Assembly (NCBI RefSeq): GCF_007565055.1
Contig: NC_044557.1
Location: 65,477,095-65,541,094, forward strand
Reading direction: 5' to 3'
Length of the DNA: 64,000 nucleotides
DNA from: Rhinopithecus roxellana
Taxonomy: Eukaryota > Chordata > Mammalia > Primates > Cercopithecidae
Shown: positions 37,460 through 49,339 of the stretch, in pieces
Layout of the letters: each line of letters opens with the position of its first letter
Numbering within the stretch: the stretch's first letter is position 1
Notes under the pieces: model-generated
Told to the model about the DNA's origin: nothing
Database searches by the model: none
The model's input: the letters and a program-made list of their open reading frames with translations, nothing else
Position numbers and translations under genes: made by a program

Positions 37460-39473
37460 TGCAGTGGGATGGAGAGAAGCCATGGTGTTTTTCTGTTGGA
37501 GGTTCTTCCATATGGATATAAAATCCCCTACTAGCACATATGTCAGAATCTGACCTGGCCTTGATAGGAACTGCTTGTGACATTACAGTCTTCTGTGATC
37601 AGCAGCAGGGGCCTCTCCACCAACCAGCAGCCCTGTGCTGTGCAGCATCTCCAGGGTACAACCCCAGCAGAACATGAAGACTGCCTGCATTGGAGTCACT
37701 GTTCCACTAGGGATCTCCTGAAGCTCCACACTGCCCTGGGGTCCTGGGACCTCGCTGGCAGAGGTGATGACAAGGAAAAAGAGGCTGACACTCTTCAGGC
37801 CCTAAAACTTTCCCTTGATCCAGTCAGTTTTATTGAGTTAAGCTTGTGCTATCTGCTTAGTCCTGTGCCGGAATTACAGCAGGATGAGGGAAAAACAAGT
37901 TTAAGCCATGTGCTCTGTCTACTTTTTACATCACAGACAAGTGAGTATCTCTTAGGACAACATTATGAAGCAACAGCTGCTCATTGTATTTTAATGGTTA
38001 CTTTTGTGATTTTCACAGAGCATTAAAAAAAAAAAACTGCAGTGAAGTGTAGACTAACCTACCTTATATAGATTAATTATGACTTAGACTTCTCATCGAA
38101 TATAATTTGGAAGGATGTCATTGTGATCTACAGCATATTCATGAATTAAGGTGCCATATGTTAACATAGTACCATTACAACTGTTTGTATGCAGAAGTTG
38201 CTACCTGGAAAAATAACAGAATCTCAAAGACATGATCTGAATTTTCTAAAAAGTATGTTTAACACACCGTTATTATCATTGCATTTTTCTCATATTACAA
38301 TATTTGGTTCAATTTTAAATTCTATTGCAGATAGTTACTATCTCACAATAATTCTTAGTTTTAATTACCCATTTTTTAGATGTCTTTGTGACGTTCTCTG
38401 GTATTAGCTTCAAAATCTAAAACTGTTTAACAGAGGCATAGTTACACATTTTAGGGTGGTGCCGAACCTGTTATTTTCTGGTGGTATGATAATATTCAAC
38501 TAGATATATACAATTCCATAGCTTGCTTATTTGTTTGTTTATTAGGACACCAAAGCCAAAAAATATTTTGACTTGTATTCTTTCTTTAGAATTCATAAGT
38601 TTTGCATGAATTAAATAATTGAGAAACCTGACCCCAAATGGACTCTAACGATAGAGAAGTTGGTTAACTTTGAATATTTTGGCAAAGCCAATGAGACTGT
38701 ATGTGTGCAAAACCTAGAGTGGAAACTGAATAACAACTTTGTAGCCAATAAATGTAGACCAACTTATGTACTCCTCACCTGTAGGGGCTTATCCCCAAGT
38801 ATTAATGGTTATTTCTTCACTAAAGGCTCTGGGCTGACATGAGTTTGGGAAATCCTGGGTTTTGGTTAAACAGGTGAAGGAATGCTGGTACCTTAACTGG
38901 GTTCATGATGTTTGCAACCCACTCAGGGTGGTCTCATTATGGCAGTTTTGTTTGTTTTTTATTATTGATTTCACCATGGACTCTTTTTTGTGTGTGTATG
39001 TGAGGAATATCTATTAACATTCTATGCAATGTGTAAACAATAAGGTTTAGGTTTAGGGCATGGTAATGTAAATGGGTGGTCTGGGTTTTGGCATTCTCCA
39101 ACTACTTGGATTCAGATGAAACACAAATTCTAAATTTTCACTATTTCTTATGTGCAGGTTCACGTTATTGATTTGATCATGAAATCAGGTCATTACTTAA
39201 GGCCAGAAAGTGTGTAGACTTGTGATTTTACTCCTTAGGAAATTATTTTCTAGACTTATTTCTTCCTACAAATAAAGTTTTAGGTATCTTAAATATTTTT
39301 CTATTTGCTGTGTTCATGTGGAGAAATTCTTTTTGTAAGTTTCACTTTGAAGTTTCATCTGAAAAATCAAAGCTGAAAATATCAAGTCCTGCTTCATAGT
39401 CAGGCAAGCTCAAAGGCTAATGGGCTTCCTTCTTTATACACAGGAGCCAGGAGAGCCCAGTTCTTGGAAGAAA
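37460..39473. other. Intron 3 stretch with an unsupported 149-codon frame
   Basis: Contains an open frame at 37577-38026 (+) that begins at GTG, lacks an early ATG and has no recognisable domain. The rest is AT-rich and unassigned. Confidence 0.4.
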
Positions 39474-39766
39474 TTTTTTTTTTTTGAGACGGAGTTTCGC
39501 TCTTGTTGTCCAGGATGGAGTACAATGGCATGATCTCAGCTCACCGCAACCTCCGCCTCCTGGGTTCAAGCGATTCTCCTGCCTCAGCCTCCTGAGTAGC
39601 TGGGATTACATGCATGCGCCACCATGCTTGGCTAACTGTATTTTTAGTAGAGATGGGGTTTCTCTATGTTGGTCAGGCTAGTCTCAAACTCCTGACCTTA
39701 GGTGATCCTCCTGCCTTGGCTTCCCAAAGTGCTGGGATTACAGGTGTGAGCCACAACACCCAGCCC
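39474..39766 (-). repeat. Alu (S type), antisense
   Basis: Full-length: GAGACGGAGTTTCGCTCTTG to GAGCCACAACACCCAGCC. Confidence 0.95.
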
Positions 39767-40712
39767 CAGAAGAGCAAATTTTAAGAAAATATTCCTCACA
39801 ATGAGAGATGCCAGAAAACCCCAGAAAGCACATGCTGGATAAAAAACAGAAATAAACAAACAACCCAGGCATCAGAGAGGGGGCAAAAGATATATTTTCT
39901 CGCCATATTACTCAGAAGAATCCATAAATTAGTGAGAGGTGGCCCCAAAATTACACTGACCAGAGGGACTTGGCTAATAAAATCATTTTGCTGTCAACAA
40001 TAATTTTCCATTAATGAGTTCTTATTTGTTTCTGCTCTCTCCTACTAGACTTCTTTAGTATAGATGAAAGTACTTTATTCTAGTCTGGCAAGAATTAATT
40101 TTCTACATCCTTTCCTTTATCTCTGTACCACCCAGGTACAGAGATCTGAGAGATTTTATCTTACATAAGCCCAGCTACACCACTTCCTTAAGCCCCCAAA
40201 GGAATTCAGTGCTAAGGATGTCAATGAGCTCATGTTCTTTCTCAATTTGGTGAAAATATTTGAATGATAAATTCTCATTATCTTATTTCTCCTTTAAGGT
40301 GCCCACAGAATGGTAAAAATATCCTCCCCACTCCTCAGTCCTTCAAATTACCATGTTTGTCCTCCTCCTGCTTTTTTCTTTTTGTATTTTAAAACTAACT
40401 TTTTGGTAAAATTTTCAAATATATACAGAAGTACAGAGAATAGTGTAATAAACCCCCCAAATACCCATCCCATTCTCCAGTTCAACAATGATACATTTTT
40501 GCCACTGCTTAATATCTGCTTGATATTGACCTTTTCTCTCTTTCCTTTTCTTTCTTTTTTTCAAATTGCAATAGTATTTAAAATAAATCCCTGTCATGTC
40601 ATCATATTAGTTATCCTCTAACTACTTCTGATCTGTATGTCTAAAAAATAAAAATGGACATTTTATTACATAAGCTCAAAATCATTATCACCCCTAACTA
40701 AATTAACAATAC

Positions 40713-40950
40713 TTTTTTTTTTTTTTTTTTTTTTTTTAGACGGAGTCTCACTCTGTCCCTCTCCCACCTCAGCCTCCTGAGTAGCTGAGACTACAGGCGA
40801 AAGCCACTGTGCCTGGCTAACTTTGTATTTTTAGTAGAGACAGGGTTTCACCATTCTGGCCAGACTGGTCTTGAACTTCTGACCTCAGGTGATTCGCCCG
40901 TCTTGGGCTCCCAAAGTGCTGGGATTACAGGCATGAGCCACCGCGCCTGA
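40713..40950 (-). repeat. Alu, antisense, internally deleted
   Basis: About 70 bp after CTCTGTC are missing compared with full Alu; AACAATACTT on both sides. Confidence 0.93.
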
Positions 40951-41300
40951 CAACAATACTTACTAATATCACCCAATTCCCAGTCCATATTCAATTGCCT
41001 CAAAATTCCCATTGCCTGACAAATGCCTTTTTGGTTTGTTCAGGTCAGGATCCAAACAAGAGCTACTGGTCATACTTGATTTTTATGACTTTTAAATCTC
41101 TGTTAATCTAGAATGCTTCTCCCACCCTTCCTCCTTTTTTCATGCCTTTGACTTGTTGACAAATTTAGGTCAGTAGGATGTGCTGCATTCTGGTTTGTCT
41201 GATCGCTTCTTTTTGATGTTGTTTAAGTCATTCTTTGTGTTCCTGTATTTCCTAAGAGCTGAAAGTTAGATATGAAGGTTTGATTAGACCTAGGGTCAGG

Positions 41301-41604
41301 TTTTTTTTTTTTTTTTTTTGAGACAGAGTTTCATTCTTGTTGTCCAGGCTGGAGTGCAATGGCATGATCTCGGCTCACCACAACCTCCACCTCCAGGTTC
41401 AAGTGATTCTCCTGCCTCGGCCTCCCAAGTAGCTGGAATTACAGGCATGCACCACCACTCCCAGCTAATTTTTTGTATTTTTTAAGTAAAGACGGGGTTT
41501 CACCACGTTGGCCAGGCTGGTCTCGAACTCTTGACCTCAGGTGATCCACCCGCCTCGGCCTCGGAAAGTGCTGGGATTACAGGCGTGAGGCACCGCTCCA
41601 GGCC
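41301..41604 (-). repeat. Alu (S type), antisense
   Basis: Full-length; lies 265 bp before exon 4. Confidence 0.95.
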
Positions 41605-41825
41605 TCATTTTGTTTTTGTTTTTTTTTTTTTACAGTGAGACTGAGTACTTCAGGTTGCATGATACCAGAGGGCGCATGGCTTACTCGTGGTCCTACTTTT
41701 AGTGATGCAAGGATCCCATTGCGTTTCGTTGTTAAGTTTGCCAGCCCCTCATCCCTTAATGGCATTAGCATTCAATGATTATTGCCTGCATTGGTTATTT
41801 TATTAGGCGTTGCTGAATGGTGATT

Positions 41826-41868
41826 TTTCTAATTCTATTGTGTTGCGGGGGCGGGTTTGAACACACAG
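41826..41868 (+). promoter_or_regulatory. Exon 4 acceptor region with candidate branch point
   Basis: TTCTAATTC (41828-41836) is the best branch-point match, about 37 bp before the exon. The next bases, GTTGCGGGGGCGGGTTTGAA, are G-rich instead of pyrimidine-rich. The candidate branch point lies in L1-derived sequence. Confidence 0.5.
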
Positions 41869-42262
41869 AAACTGCCTTGGCCCCAGTGAAGCCCAGAGTA
41901 ATTTGAGTGGAGGAGAAAACCGAGTGCAAGTCCTAAAGACTGTTCCAGTGAACCTTTCCCTAAATCAAGATCACCTGGAGAATTCCAAGCGGGAACAGTA
42001 CAGCATCAGCTTCCCCGAGAGCTCTGCCATCATCCCGGTGTCGGGAATCACGGTGGTGAAAGCTGAAGATTTCACACCAGTTTTCATGGCCCCACCTGTG
42101 CACTATCCCCGGGGAGATGGGGAAGAGCAACGAGTGGTTATCTTTGAACAGACTCAGTATGACGTGCCCTCGCTGGCCACCCATAGCGCCTATCTCAAGG
42201 ACGACCAGCGCAGCACCCCGGACAGCACGTACAGCGAGAGCTTCAAGGACGCAGCCACAGAG
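41869..42262 (+). CDS. GRHL2: GRHL2 exon 4 (linker before DNA-binding domain)
   Basis: This is the largest exon here, 394 bp, from acceptor ACACACAG to donor GAG|GTGAGT. Its first base finishes an Arg codon and 131 codons follow, about residues 96-226. The peptide runs from NCLG through SNLSGGENRVQVLK, EQYSISFPESS, VVKAEDFTPVFMAPP and VIFEQTQYDVPSL to ESFKDAATE, all recognisable GRHL2. It is the region between activation domain and DNA-binding domain, rich in Ser, Thr, Pro and acidic residues and probably mostly disordered (inference). The acceptor is unusual: the 30 bases before it are rich in G and poor in pyrimidines, and an old L1 reaches to about 25-30 bp from the exon. Confidence 0.96.
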
Positions 42263-42677
42263 GTGAGTCCCAGGCTCCATCGATGGCCGGAACTCAAACC
42301 CAGAGCCCCTAGCTAATTTTTCTGCTGTTTCCTTTCAAAGTGTGATAAATGCATTAAACAGTAAGTTTTAGTTTCAATTAGTTTTTTAAAAGATGTGTTT
42401 GTTGGTAGTCTGGCATTCTTTCTAAATAGGTGTTAATAAACCTATCTATGAGTTTGTGTGTGGAGGAATATTTCTATTTTTCTTGGTTCTTAGATGATGG
42501 ATTTCTTTGTTTTCATTTTAGTCTTAAGATTAAATATTTGTGAGGAATTCAGAGATGTTTGTTTGGAAACTTCTGCTTTGTGGTTTTCACCTTGATCTTT
42601 TCCAGTTTATAACCTTCCAAATGGTAGGTAGCTAAAGTACGACTTGTCCATTCCTTTTTAAAATGCAGTATAATTTT
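42263..42677. other. Start of intron 4, nothing recognised
   Basis: AT-rich sequence downstream of the exon 4 donor with no named repeat. Confidence 0.45.
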
Positions 42678-42985
42678 GGCTGGATGTGGTGGCTCGTGCC
42701 TGTAATCCCAGCACTTTGGGAGGCTCAAGCGGGTAGATCGAGGCCAGGAGTTCAAGACCAGCCTGGCCAACATGGTGAAATCCTGTCTCTACTAAAAATA
42801 CAAAAAAAAAAAAAAAAAAAATTAACCAGTCATGGTGGCAGGTGCCTGTAATCCCAAATACTTGGGAGGCTGAGGCAGGAGAATCACTCGAACCCGGGAG
42901 GCGGAGGTTGCAATTAGCCTAGATCATGCCACTGCACTCCAGCCTGGGTGACAAGAGTGAAACTCCGTCTCAAAACAAAGCAAAA
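42678..42985 (+). repeat. Alu (S type), sense
   Basis: Full-length; middle A run at 42803-42821 and A-rich end. Confidence 0.94.
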
Positions 42986-43446
42986 CAAGCCAATAAAGTT
43001 TTAAAAAACCTTGTCTGATGGAATACTCAAGAAGGAGAATTTGTGTTATCAATAATTAAGTGTGTGTATGTGTGCGTTCTTTCTACCTTACAAATAGAGA
43101 ATATGGATTCTTAGGAGCTCATAGGACTAACTTTGCTTGTTTGTTTTAAATTCAGAAGTTCTAAGTGCACAGTTGAGAATTTTGGTAATTGTATACAATT
43201 GTGAAACCAACGTCACAATCTAGGTATAGAAAGTTCCCTTGCCCTGAAAATTTCCTTGAACTTCTTTGCACTTGAAGTCTTGCCTGCTCACCTTGCATTT
43301 GGAGAGCATGGATCTGCCTACTGTCACTATAGTTTTGCCTTATCTAAAATTTCATGAAAATGAAGTGATAGAGGATATAGTCTCCTATGTTGCTTTTTTT
43401 TTGCTTAGCATATTTTTGAGATTCATTTATGTTGTTGCTTGTTTTT

Positions 43447-43743
43447 TGTTTGTTTTTGACATGAAGTCTCACTGTGTCACCCAGGCTGGAGTGCAGTGGT
43501 GAGATCTTGGCTCACTGCAACCCTGCCTCCCTGGTTCAAGCGATTCTCCTGCCTCAGCCTCCTGAGTTGCTGGGATTACAGGCATGTGCCACCATGCCTG
43601 GCTAAATTTTGTGTGTGTGTGTGTTTAGTAGAGACAGGGTTTCACCATGTTACCAGGCTGGTCTTGAACTCCTGACCTCAGGTGATCCACCTGCTTCGGC
43701 CTCCCGAAGTGCTGGGATGGAGGTGTGAGCCACTGTGCCCAGC
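43447..43743 (-). repeat. Alu, antisense, with inner (GT)n
   Basis: Full body with a GTGTGTGTGTGT run at 43610-43623 replacing the usual T stretch; TTGTTGCTTGTTTT on both sides. Confidence 0.94.
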
Positions 43744-44540
43744 CTTGTTGCTTGTTTTAATAGTTGTTTTTTCAAATTGCTGAGTAGTAGTTCATAGTGA
43801 GTGTATATCACTATAGCTAGTCACTAGTTGATGGACATTTAGTTGCTTCCAGCTTTTGGCTATTATGAAAAATGCTGCTATAGACATTCCTGTTTATATT
43901 TTAATGTGGACATACGCTTTCATTTCTCTCGGGTAAATACCTAGAGCTGGAATTGCTAGGCCATGTGGCTCATGTATGGTTAACTTTATAAGGTACTATC
44001 CCTGTTTTCCACACCCTTGCCAAAACTTGGTAACTTTTAAACTTCAGCTCTTTTAGTGGATATGTGATAGTGTCTCATTGTGCTTTCAATTTGCATTTTT
44101 TTAAATGTAGTGATGTTGAACATTATTTCATGTACTTATTTGGCCCTTCCTATAACTTCCTTTGTGAAGTGTCTGTTCAAATTATTTGTCCAATTTTTAA
44201 ATTGAGTTTTCTTCCTTTTATTAAGTTGTAAGAGTTCTTTATATAATGTGAATATAGGCCCTTCGTTAGTCACATATTTTGCATTCCACTAGCCTTTTTG
44301 TTTTCTTAACTATATCTTTTCATGAGTGACAGTATTTAATCTGATCAAGTCTACTTTATTAATGTTATCTTTTATAGTTTATACATTTGTTATATCATTT
44401 AAGAAATCTTTCCCTAATCCAATGTCACACTTTTTTTTGTTTTTCTGTTTTTCTTTAGATGTTTATTAGTTTTATGACTTTCATGTAGGTTTCTGATTCA
44501 TTTTGAAGTAACTTTTTTTTTTTACTTTTTAAATGGTTTT

Positions 44541-44830
44541 TTTTTTTTGAGATGGAGTCTGGCTCTGTCTCCCAGGCTGGAGTGCAGTGGTGTGATCTCG
44601 GCTCACTGCAAGCTCCGCCTCCCAGGTTCACGCCATTCTCCTACCTCAGCCTCCCGAGTAGCTGGGACTACAGGCACCTGCCACCTCGCCCGGCTAGTTT
44701 TTTGTATTTTTTAGTAGAGACGGGGTTTCACCGTGTTAGCCAGGATGGTGTCGATCTCCTGACCTCGTGATCCGCCCGCCTCGACCTCCCAAAGTGCTGG
44801 GATTACAGGCATGAGCCACCGCGACCGGCC
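44541..44830 (-). repeat. AluY, antisense, within the retrocopy 3' end
   Basis: GCACCTGCCACCTCGCCCGG and GTTAGCCAGGATGGTGTCGA mark AluY; AAATGGTTTT duplicated at both ends. It entered the RSL24D1 copy after that copy inserted. Confidence 0.95.
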
Positions 44831-45659
44831 TTAAATGGTTTTATTTTATGTGCAAATAATGAACAGATGTTGTACCTATAAATTCTACTTTCCAAAAACA
44901 GGAGCTTTTTAAAAGAAAACCACAAAATAACTTTACAAGGCACTAGGATTCCTCTGCTTCTAGATCATTACTAGGCTAGAAAAATAAAGTTTGTTCTACC
45001 AGAAATCACAAGTTAGAACTGAGCATTCTCCAAAGTGGAAATTCTAGAGTATACTGTCATTCCAGGCAAAGATTATTCAGTTCTCATCCCCAACATCCAC
45101 AACTACCTATCGGAAGGGTTAAACCAGGTCAAAACAGTCCAGCATGATTAGGTTTCATCAAACAATGTCATTATGCTCTTCTAACGTGCAAATAAACCAA
45201 ATAGGAAATACTAAAATAAAAATAACATTTGACACTGTCATACAAATTGTTAGCTCCTTGTTGTATCCCCCTTCTGTAACATTAATAAAGGGAATATTTT
45301 ACTGCAAAGAATGTTTTATTTTATACATCACTAGCCATGAATTTTTGCCATTAGTTATTATACAAATGCGGCCTAGTGCCATTATCCAAATGGCATAACC
45401 ATTTTACATCCACAATTGACTTCTATAGTTATAAGTAGAATTTTCATGATTTACATAAGTACATCTGTCAGTAAAAATTTAACACTGAGATGCAATCTAA
45501 TATCCATAATATCTGATGTTTTGTAGATGGAAATGTAGGAAAGATATGTTTAAATCACTTTTCATTTAAGTGACTTTATGTAAAAAATAATAATTTAGCA
45601 GTTCCAAGTCTCCAAAGGGCATTTTCAAATGTGCATAAAAGAAGTGGTTACAGAGATTT

Positions 45660-46145
45660 CTAAGAAGCATCTTCCACATCCACATCCTCTTGTAACTGTT
45701 GTACCATTTTCTCTTCCAACTGCTTCCCTTTGCCTGCAAGGGGGGCTCAGATAAGATGGATGTTTTGCTTGACTTCTTTGATATCCTGAACTTCATAGCT
45801 CTTTATTTTTCTTCAATTTGTTCATTATAAATTTAGCCTGGCATTTCTGTTTGATTTCTTCAACTCTCTTCATTGCATCAATAGTTTTATTCCATAGCTC
45901 TCACTGGTATTTGATAGGTTCATTTCCACGTTTTTCAAATTCAAATGAATTATACACTGTAAGCTCTTTACCAGCTGCTTTCTGGAATGCTTTGGTTCAC
46001 CTAACTTTGTGAGGATTGCACTTCTTTTTGAAGTTTTTATGACGTTTAGACTTGCAGAATCTGAACACCTTGCAATTATTGTGGATGAACATCATGCCAT
46101 GGCCAGGGTAGATGGTCCCTGAACACAACACTTCTTGATACACAT
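45660..46145 (-). pseudogene. RSL24D1P: RSL24D1 (ribosomal L24 domain protein) processed pseudogene
   Basis: On the minus strand from ATG 46145-46143 to TAG 45662-45660 this gives 486 bp, against about 492 for the 163-residue parent. Recognisable pieces: IYPGHGMMFIHNNCKVFRFC, KSKRHKNFKKK, FIMNKLKKNKEL and the C-terminus DIKEVKQNIHLI..APLAGK with EEKMVQQLQEDVDVEDAS. RSL24D1 is a 60S ribosome biogenesis factor. Defects: a few bases missing near the start, a stop at 45999-45997 where the parent has Trp, a further stop in YQ*ELWNKT, and a frameshift after KEL. No introns remain. UTR-like sequence extends to about 46195 on the 5' side and about 44515 on the 3' side. Confidence 0.88.
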
Positions 46146-46664
46146 GTTGAACATGTGTGGGTCCCCACAGACCAAACACCAAGCTTGAGACGTGATATGA
46201 CTTTTATATATGGCGTGAGGTAAGGATTAAGACCCTTTTCTCCATACTGATATCCAGCCATACTGGTTTCATTTCCAGCATGGTTTATTAAAAAGATGAT
46301 CTTGTATTTATTGAATTGCCTTGGGATCTTGCTAAAACAGCAATTTATGATATAATTGTTGGTACCTTTTCCAAATTTTGACCTAGAATATGTAATGTGT
46401 ATTTTTATTAGCTCAGATCAGCTTCTTCACTGTTTAGGAGCACTGCCTCTGCATTCAAGATGAGGGTCATTGGTTCCCTATTTTTCAGCCCACCTGAGCC
46501 AATAAAAGACAATGGCAGAAGGAGAGAATGTGTGGTTTTCCAATTTCCTAAAGAGGAGCAAGTGTAGTGGCAGCATGATAATATCTTTAGCTTGCTGCCT
46601 ATTTAATTTCCACTGGGGAAAAATGCAGCTACCTGAGCTTGAGATTTTATCTTTAAGTAATAAT

Positions 46665-46910
46665 ATTTAAAAATAATGAACATTTGATGGGTACTCACTA
46701 TGTGCTGGGCGTCATCCTAAGTGATATATAAGCCTTACAAAAGCCCTTTGTGGTAGGTACTATTATTGTCATCTCTATATTCTAAATGAGGAAACTGAGG
46801 GTCAGAGAGCATAAGTATGCTCATGGTCATTTAGCAGTAAGTGGGAGAGATAGGACTCAACCTAAGATTTCAGGACCTAAATCCTTAACCATATGACTAC
46901 ACACTCAGAG
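46665..46910 (-). repeat. MIR, antisense
   Basis: CTCACTATGTGCTGGGCGTC, AATGAGGAAACTGAGGGTCA and AAATCCTTAACCATATGACT cover nearly the full reverse MIR. Confidence 0.85.
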
Positions 46911-46919
46911 AAGACTGGG

Positions 46920-48149
46920 GCCTTCTGATTCTCAATTGTTCCATTGCTTAAGACAGTGATTCACCAAAATCTTTTTAAAAATATCTGACTGTCCTTGATC
47001 CATCTCAGATTTTTTTTTTTTTTTATCTTTCAGGTAAGCAAAGAGTGCGAAAGGTTGGTGAGCAGGGACTAACTCTCCGCAAAGTTGCAGAGAGCAACTC
47101 TTCTATACTAGGTCATAGAAGTTGCACTAGCAGCCCTGCCACTCCTGGCACCAGTTATTTCTGAGTGCCTGCTATATTCTGTGGAATCAGGGAGTGACAA
47201 AAGTGACATATGATAAATTCTTTGTCCTTAAGAGGCTGTCGTATTTCTTGGGCTCTGGTAGCTTTATAATCAAACTTTCAATGCCCTTTAAATTTAAAAA
47301 ATGGTCTTAAAATTACCTTTCTTAGCTTCCTGTATCATATTGCTTAAAATAGTTAATAAACTTTCTTTCTTTGTTTTTTTAAACTGAGTGAAGGATCTTG
47401 TAGAGTCTTTGGTATTGTTGATTATTTGATTTACTCTCAAGTAGTCAGAGGTGCTTCTGTAGAAAAGCAAATAACTGAAATTATCATTCCACAATCCCAT
47501 GTGAGGTACATGCCTTTTCACCAAAAGATTGCCACTGATGTATTTTCTCACACAGTGTAGAAATATTCCATTAGTCACAGAATAGTGTATGGACGTGGTC
47601 CAATGTCAACGGAATCATCATGCTATTTGGGGGATGTGTTATCAGTTATGTTTGTATTGTAGATAAAGAGTCTTGTGAAAGGAAGCTATTGTATTTTGGG
47701 CTTTATTTTGAAGTAGATGAGAAAGTAAAGAAACATACCAGAAACTAAGTATAAAGACTGTTCCCACTGATTTTGGTGGAGCTGCTTTCCTTGTCTTGGA
47801 AATCAGTGTTTACATGGCGTATTGTATTTCAGCCTGATGTAAATTAAATTGAATGACCTACTATGATTGTTAGCTATTTCATTGCTAACTGGTTATAAGA
47901 ATAAGTGGTTTCAGAGTAATTTCACCAAGAAAATTTCATTAAGGAAAATTTGTCTAAACTCGTTTATTCTAGGCAAACTATTAAAATATCTAGAACCCTT
48001 GTTGAATAATCAAATTTATTTTGCCATTTGATCCCAATTCTTCTGTGTGTATGTGCACATGCATGTGAAGTGTAGCAGGGAAGGGAGTAGTTTGTTTTAA
48101 CTCAGGCTGGGATTTTTGAAAAGACCGTGGTAGCATTAAAAGTGCTTTA
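46920..48149. other. Intron 4 stretch, nothing recognised
   Basis: AT-rich; no convincing repeat. The minus-strand frame at 47294-47578 has no recognisable product. Confidence 0.4.
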
Positions 48150-48456
48150 GACTGGAAGTGGTGGCTCATGCCTGTAATCCCAGCACTTTGGGAGGCAGAG
48201 GCAGGAGGATCATTTGAGCCCATGAATTAAAGACTAGCCTGGGCAACATAGTGAGACCCTGTCTCTACAAAAATATGAAATAAATTAGCCAGATGTGGTG
48301 GCATGCACCTGTAGTCTGAGCTGCTTGGGAGGCTGAGGTGGAAGGATTGCTTCAGTCCAGGAAGTTCAGGCTGCAGTGAGCTATGATTATGCCACTGCAC
48401 TCCAGCTTGGGTGACAGAGCAAGGCCCTGTCTCAAAAAAAAAAAAAAAAAAAAAAA
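48150..48456 (+). repeat. Alu (J-like), sense
   Basis: ACTGGAAGTGGTGGCTCATG start, J-type middle, long A tail. Confidence 0.94.
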
Positions 48457-48654
48457 GCACTTTAATGGATGAATTTTAGCTAATTTGATCTACCTTTTAT
48501 TCTACATCCTCTTTGTAATAACTTTTGGCAAGTACGTGTTGATTTATACTGGGTACTAGGCACTGTGGTGATGTGGAAGCTTAGGGCAAAAGGCATGCCT
48601 AGTTTCTGCTAGAAGCTTACAATCTGTCTGTATGTGTGAAGGGAAATAATGCTA

Positions 48655-48835
48655 GATGCCATTTACTGAGTTCTACTCTGTGTCAGGCACCAAGGCTTAC
48701 TCATTTTACATCTAATCCTTACTACCATCCTACAAGGAAGGTGCATTATTTTTCCCATTTTACAAATGAAGAGACAGAGGTTCAGAGAGGTTAAGAAACA
48801 AACCGAAGATCATGCCACTAATAAGCAAAGAGTAT
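48655..48835 (-). repeat. MIR, antisense
   Basis: CTCTGTGTCAGGCACCAAGG and AAGAGACAGAGGTTCAGAGA match reverse MIR. Confidence 0.83.
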
Positions 48836-48880
48836 AGTTGATAAATATACAATGGAGTGGTAATTAAGACCAAAAATGTG

Positions 48881-49190
48881 TTTTTTTTTTTTTTTTTTTT
48901 TTTTTTTGAGACGGAGTCTCGCTCTGTCGCCCAGGCTGGAGTGCTGTGGCCGGATCTCTGCTCACTGCAAGCTCCGCCTCCCGGGTTCCCGCCATTCTCC
49001 TGCCTCCGCCTCCCGAGTAGCTGGGACTACAGGCGCCCGCCACCTCGCCCGGCTCGTTTTTTTGTATTTTTTAGTAGAGACGGGGTTTCACCGTATTAGC
49101 CAGGATGGTCTCGATCTCCTGACCTCATGATCCGCCCGTCTCAGCCTCCCAAAGTGCTGGGATTACAGGCTTGAGCCACCACGCCCGGCC
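48881..49190 (-). repeat. Young AluY (Old World monkey-like), antisense
   Basis: Almost unmutated; 27-base T tail, CGCCACCTCGCCCGGCTCGT and GGCTTGAGCCACCACGCCCG. A perfect 14-bp duplication AAGACCAAAAATGT lies at 48866-48879 and 49191-49204. The youngest-looking insertion in the window. Confidence 0.96.
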
Positions 49191-49339
49191 AAGACCAAAA
49201 ATGTTTTAAGAAATATTTAAAAATTAAAAGATGGAAAGATTTTTTTATCAAAAATCATATAGATATGTAATCATAATAAGAAATCAAAATGGAAGGAAGA
49301 ATTTGTTTATTCTGTACTACAGTTTTCTGTAAGTTAGTT

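Larger units (their letters stand above)
40380..41848 (-). mobile_element. Old L1 (L1ME/L1MC type), antisense, reaching exon 4
   Basis: Words such as AGTACAGAGAATAGTGTAAT (40432), GGATCCAAACAAGAGCTACT (41049), TTTGACTTGTTGACAAATTT (41149) and TCAATGATTATTGCCTGCAT (41772) follow the order of a reversed old L1 3' region. Two Alus (40713-40950, 41301-41604) interrupt it. The recognisable homology continues to TTTTTCTAATTCTATTG, within about 30 bp of the exon 4 start. Confidence 0.75.
44515..46200 (-). mobile_element. Whole RSL24D1 retrocopy insertion, incl. UTRs and inner AluY
   Basis: The retrocopy interrupts an antisense old L1. Left L1 sequence stops at a T-rich run near 44510-44530 (the copy's A tail on the minus strand), and right L1 sequence resumes at about 46200. 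Similar short words GAAGTAACTTTT (left) and GATATGACTTTT (right) look like an eroded target-site duplication. The segment 44833-45659 would be the parent's 3' UTR (inference, not compared with a reference). Confidence 0.65.
43150..46340 (-). mobile_element. Old L1 (L1M type), antisense, host of nested insertions
   Basis: 3' UTR at 43150-43440, ORF2 3' end at 43745-44510 and again at 46200-46340 (minus-strand GLNPYLTPYIKVISRLK matches L1 ORF2). It is broken by an Alu (43447-43743) and by the RSL24D1 retrocopy (44515-46200). Confidence 0.78.

Noticed and set aside
37577..38026. 149-codon open frame in intron 3
   Set aside because: It begins at GTG with no early ATG, shows no domain or splice context, and lies in ordinary intron; open length of this size is expected somewhere in 64 kb.
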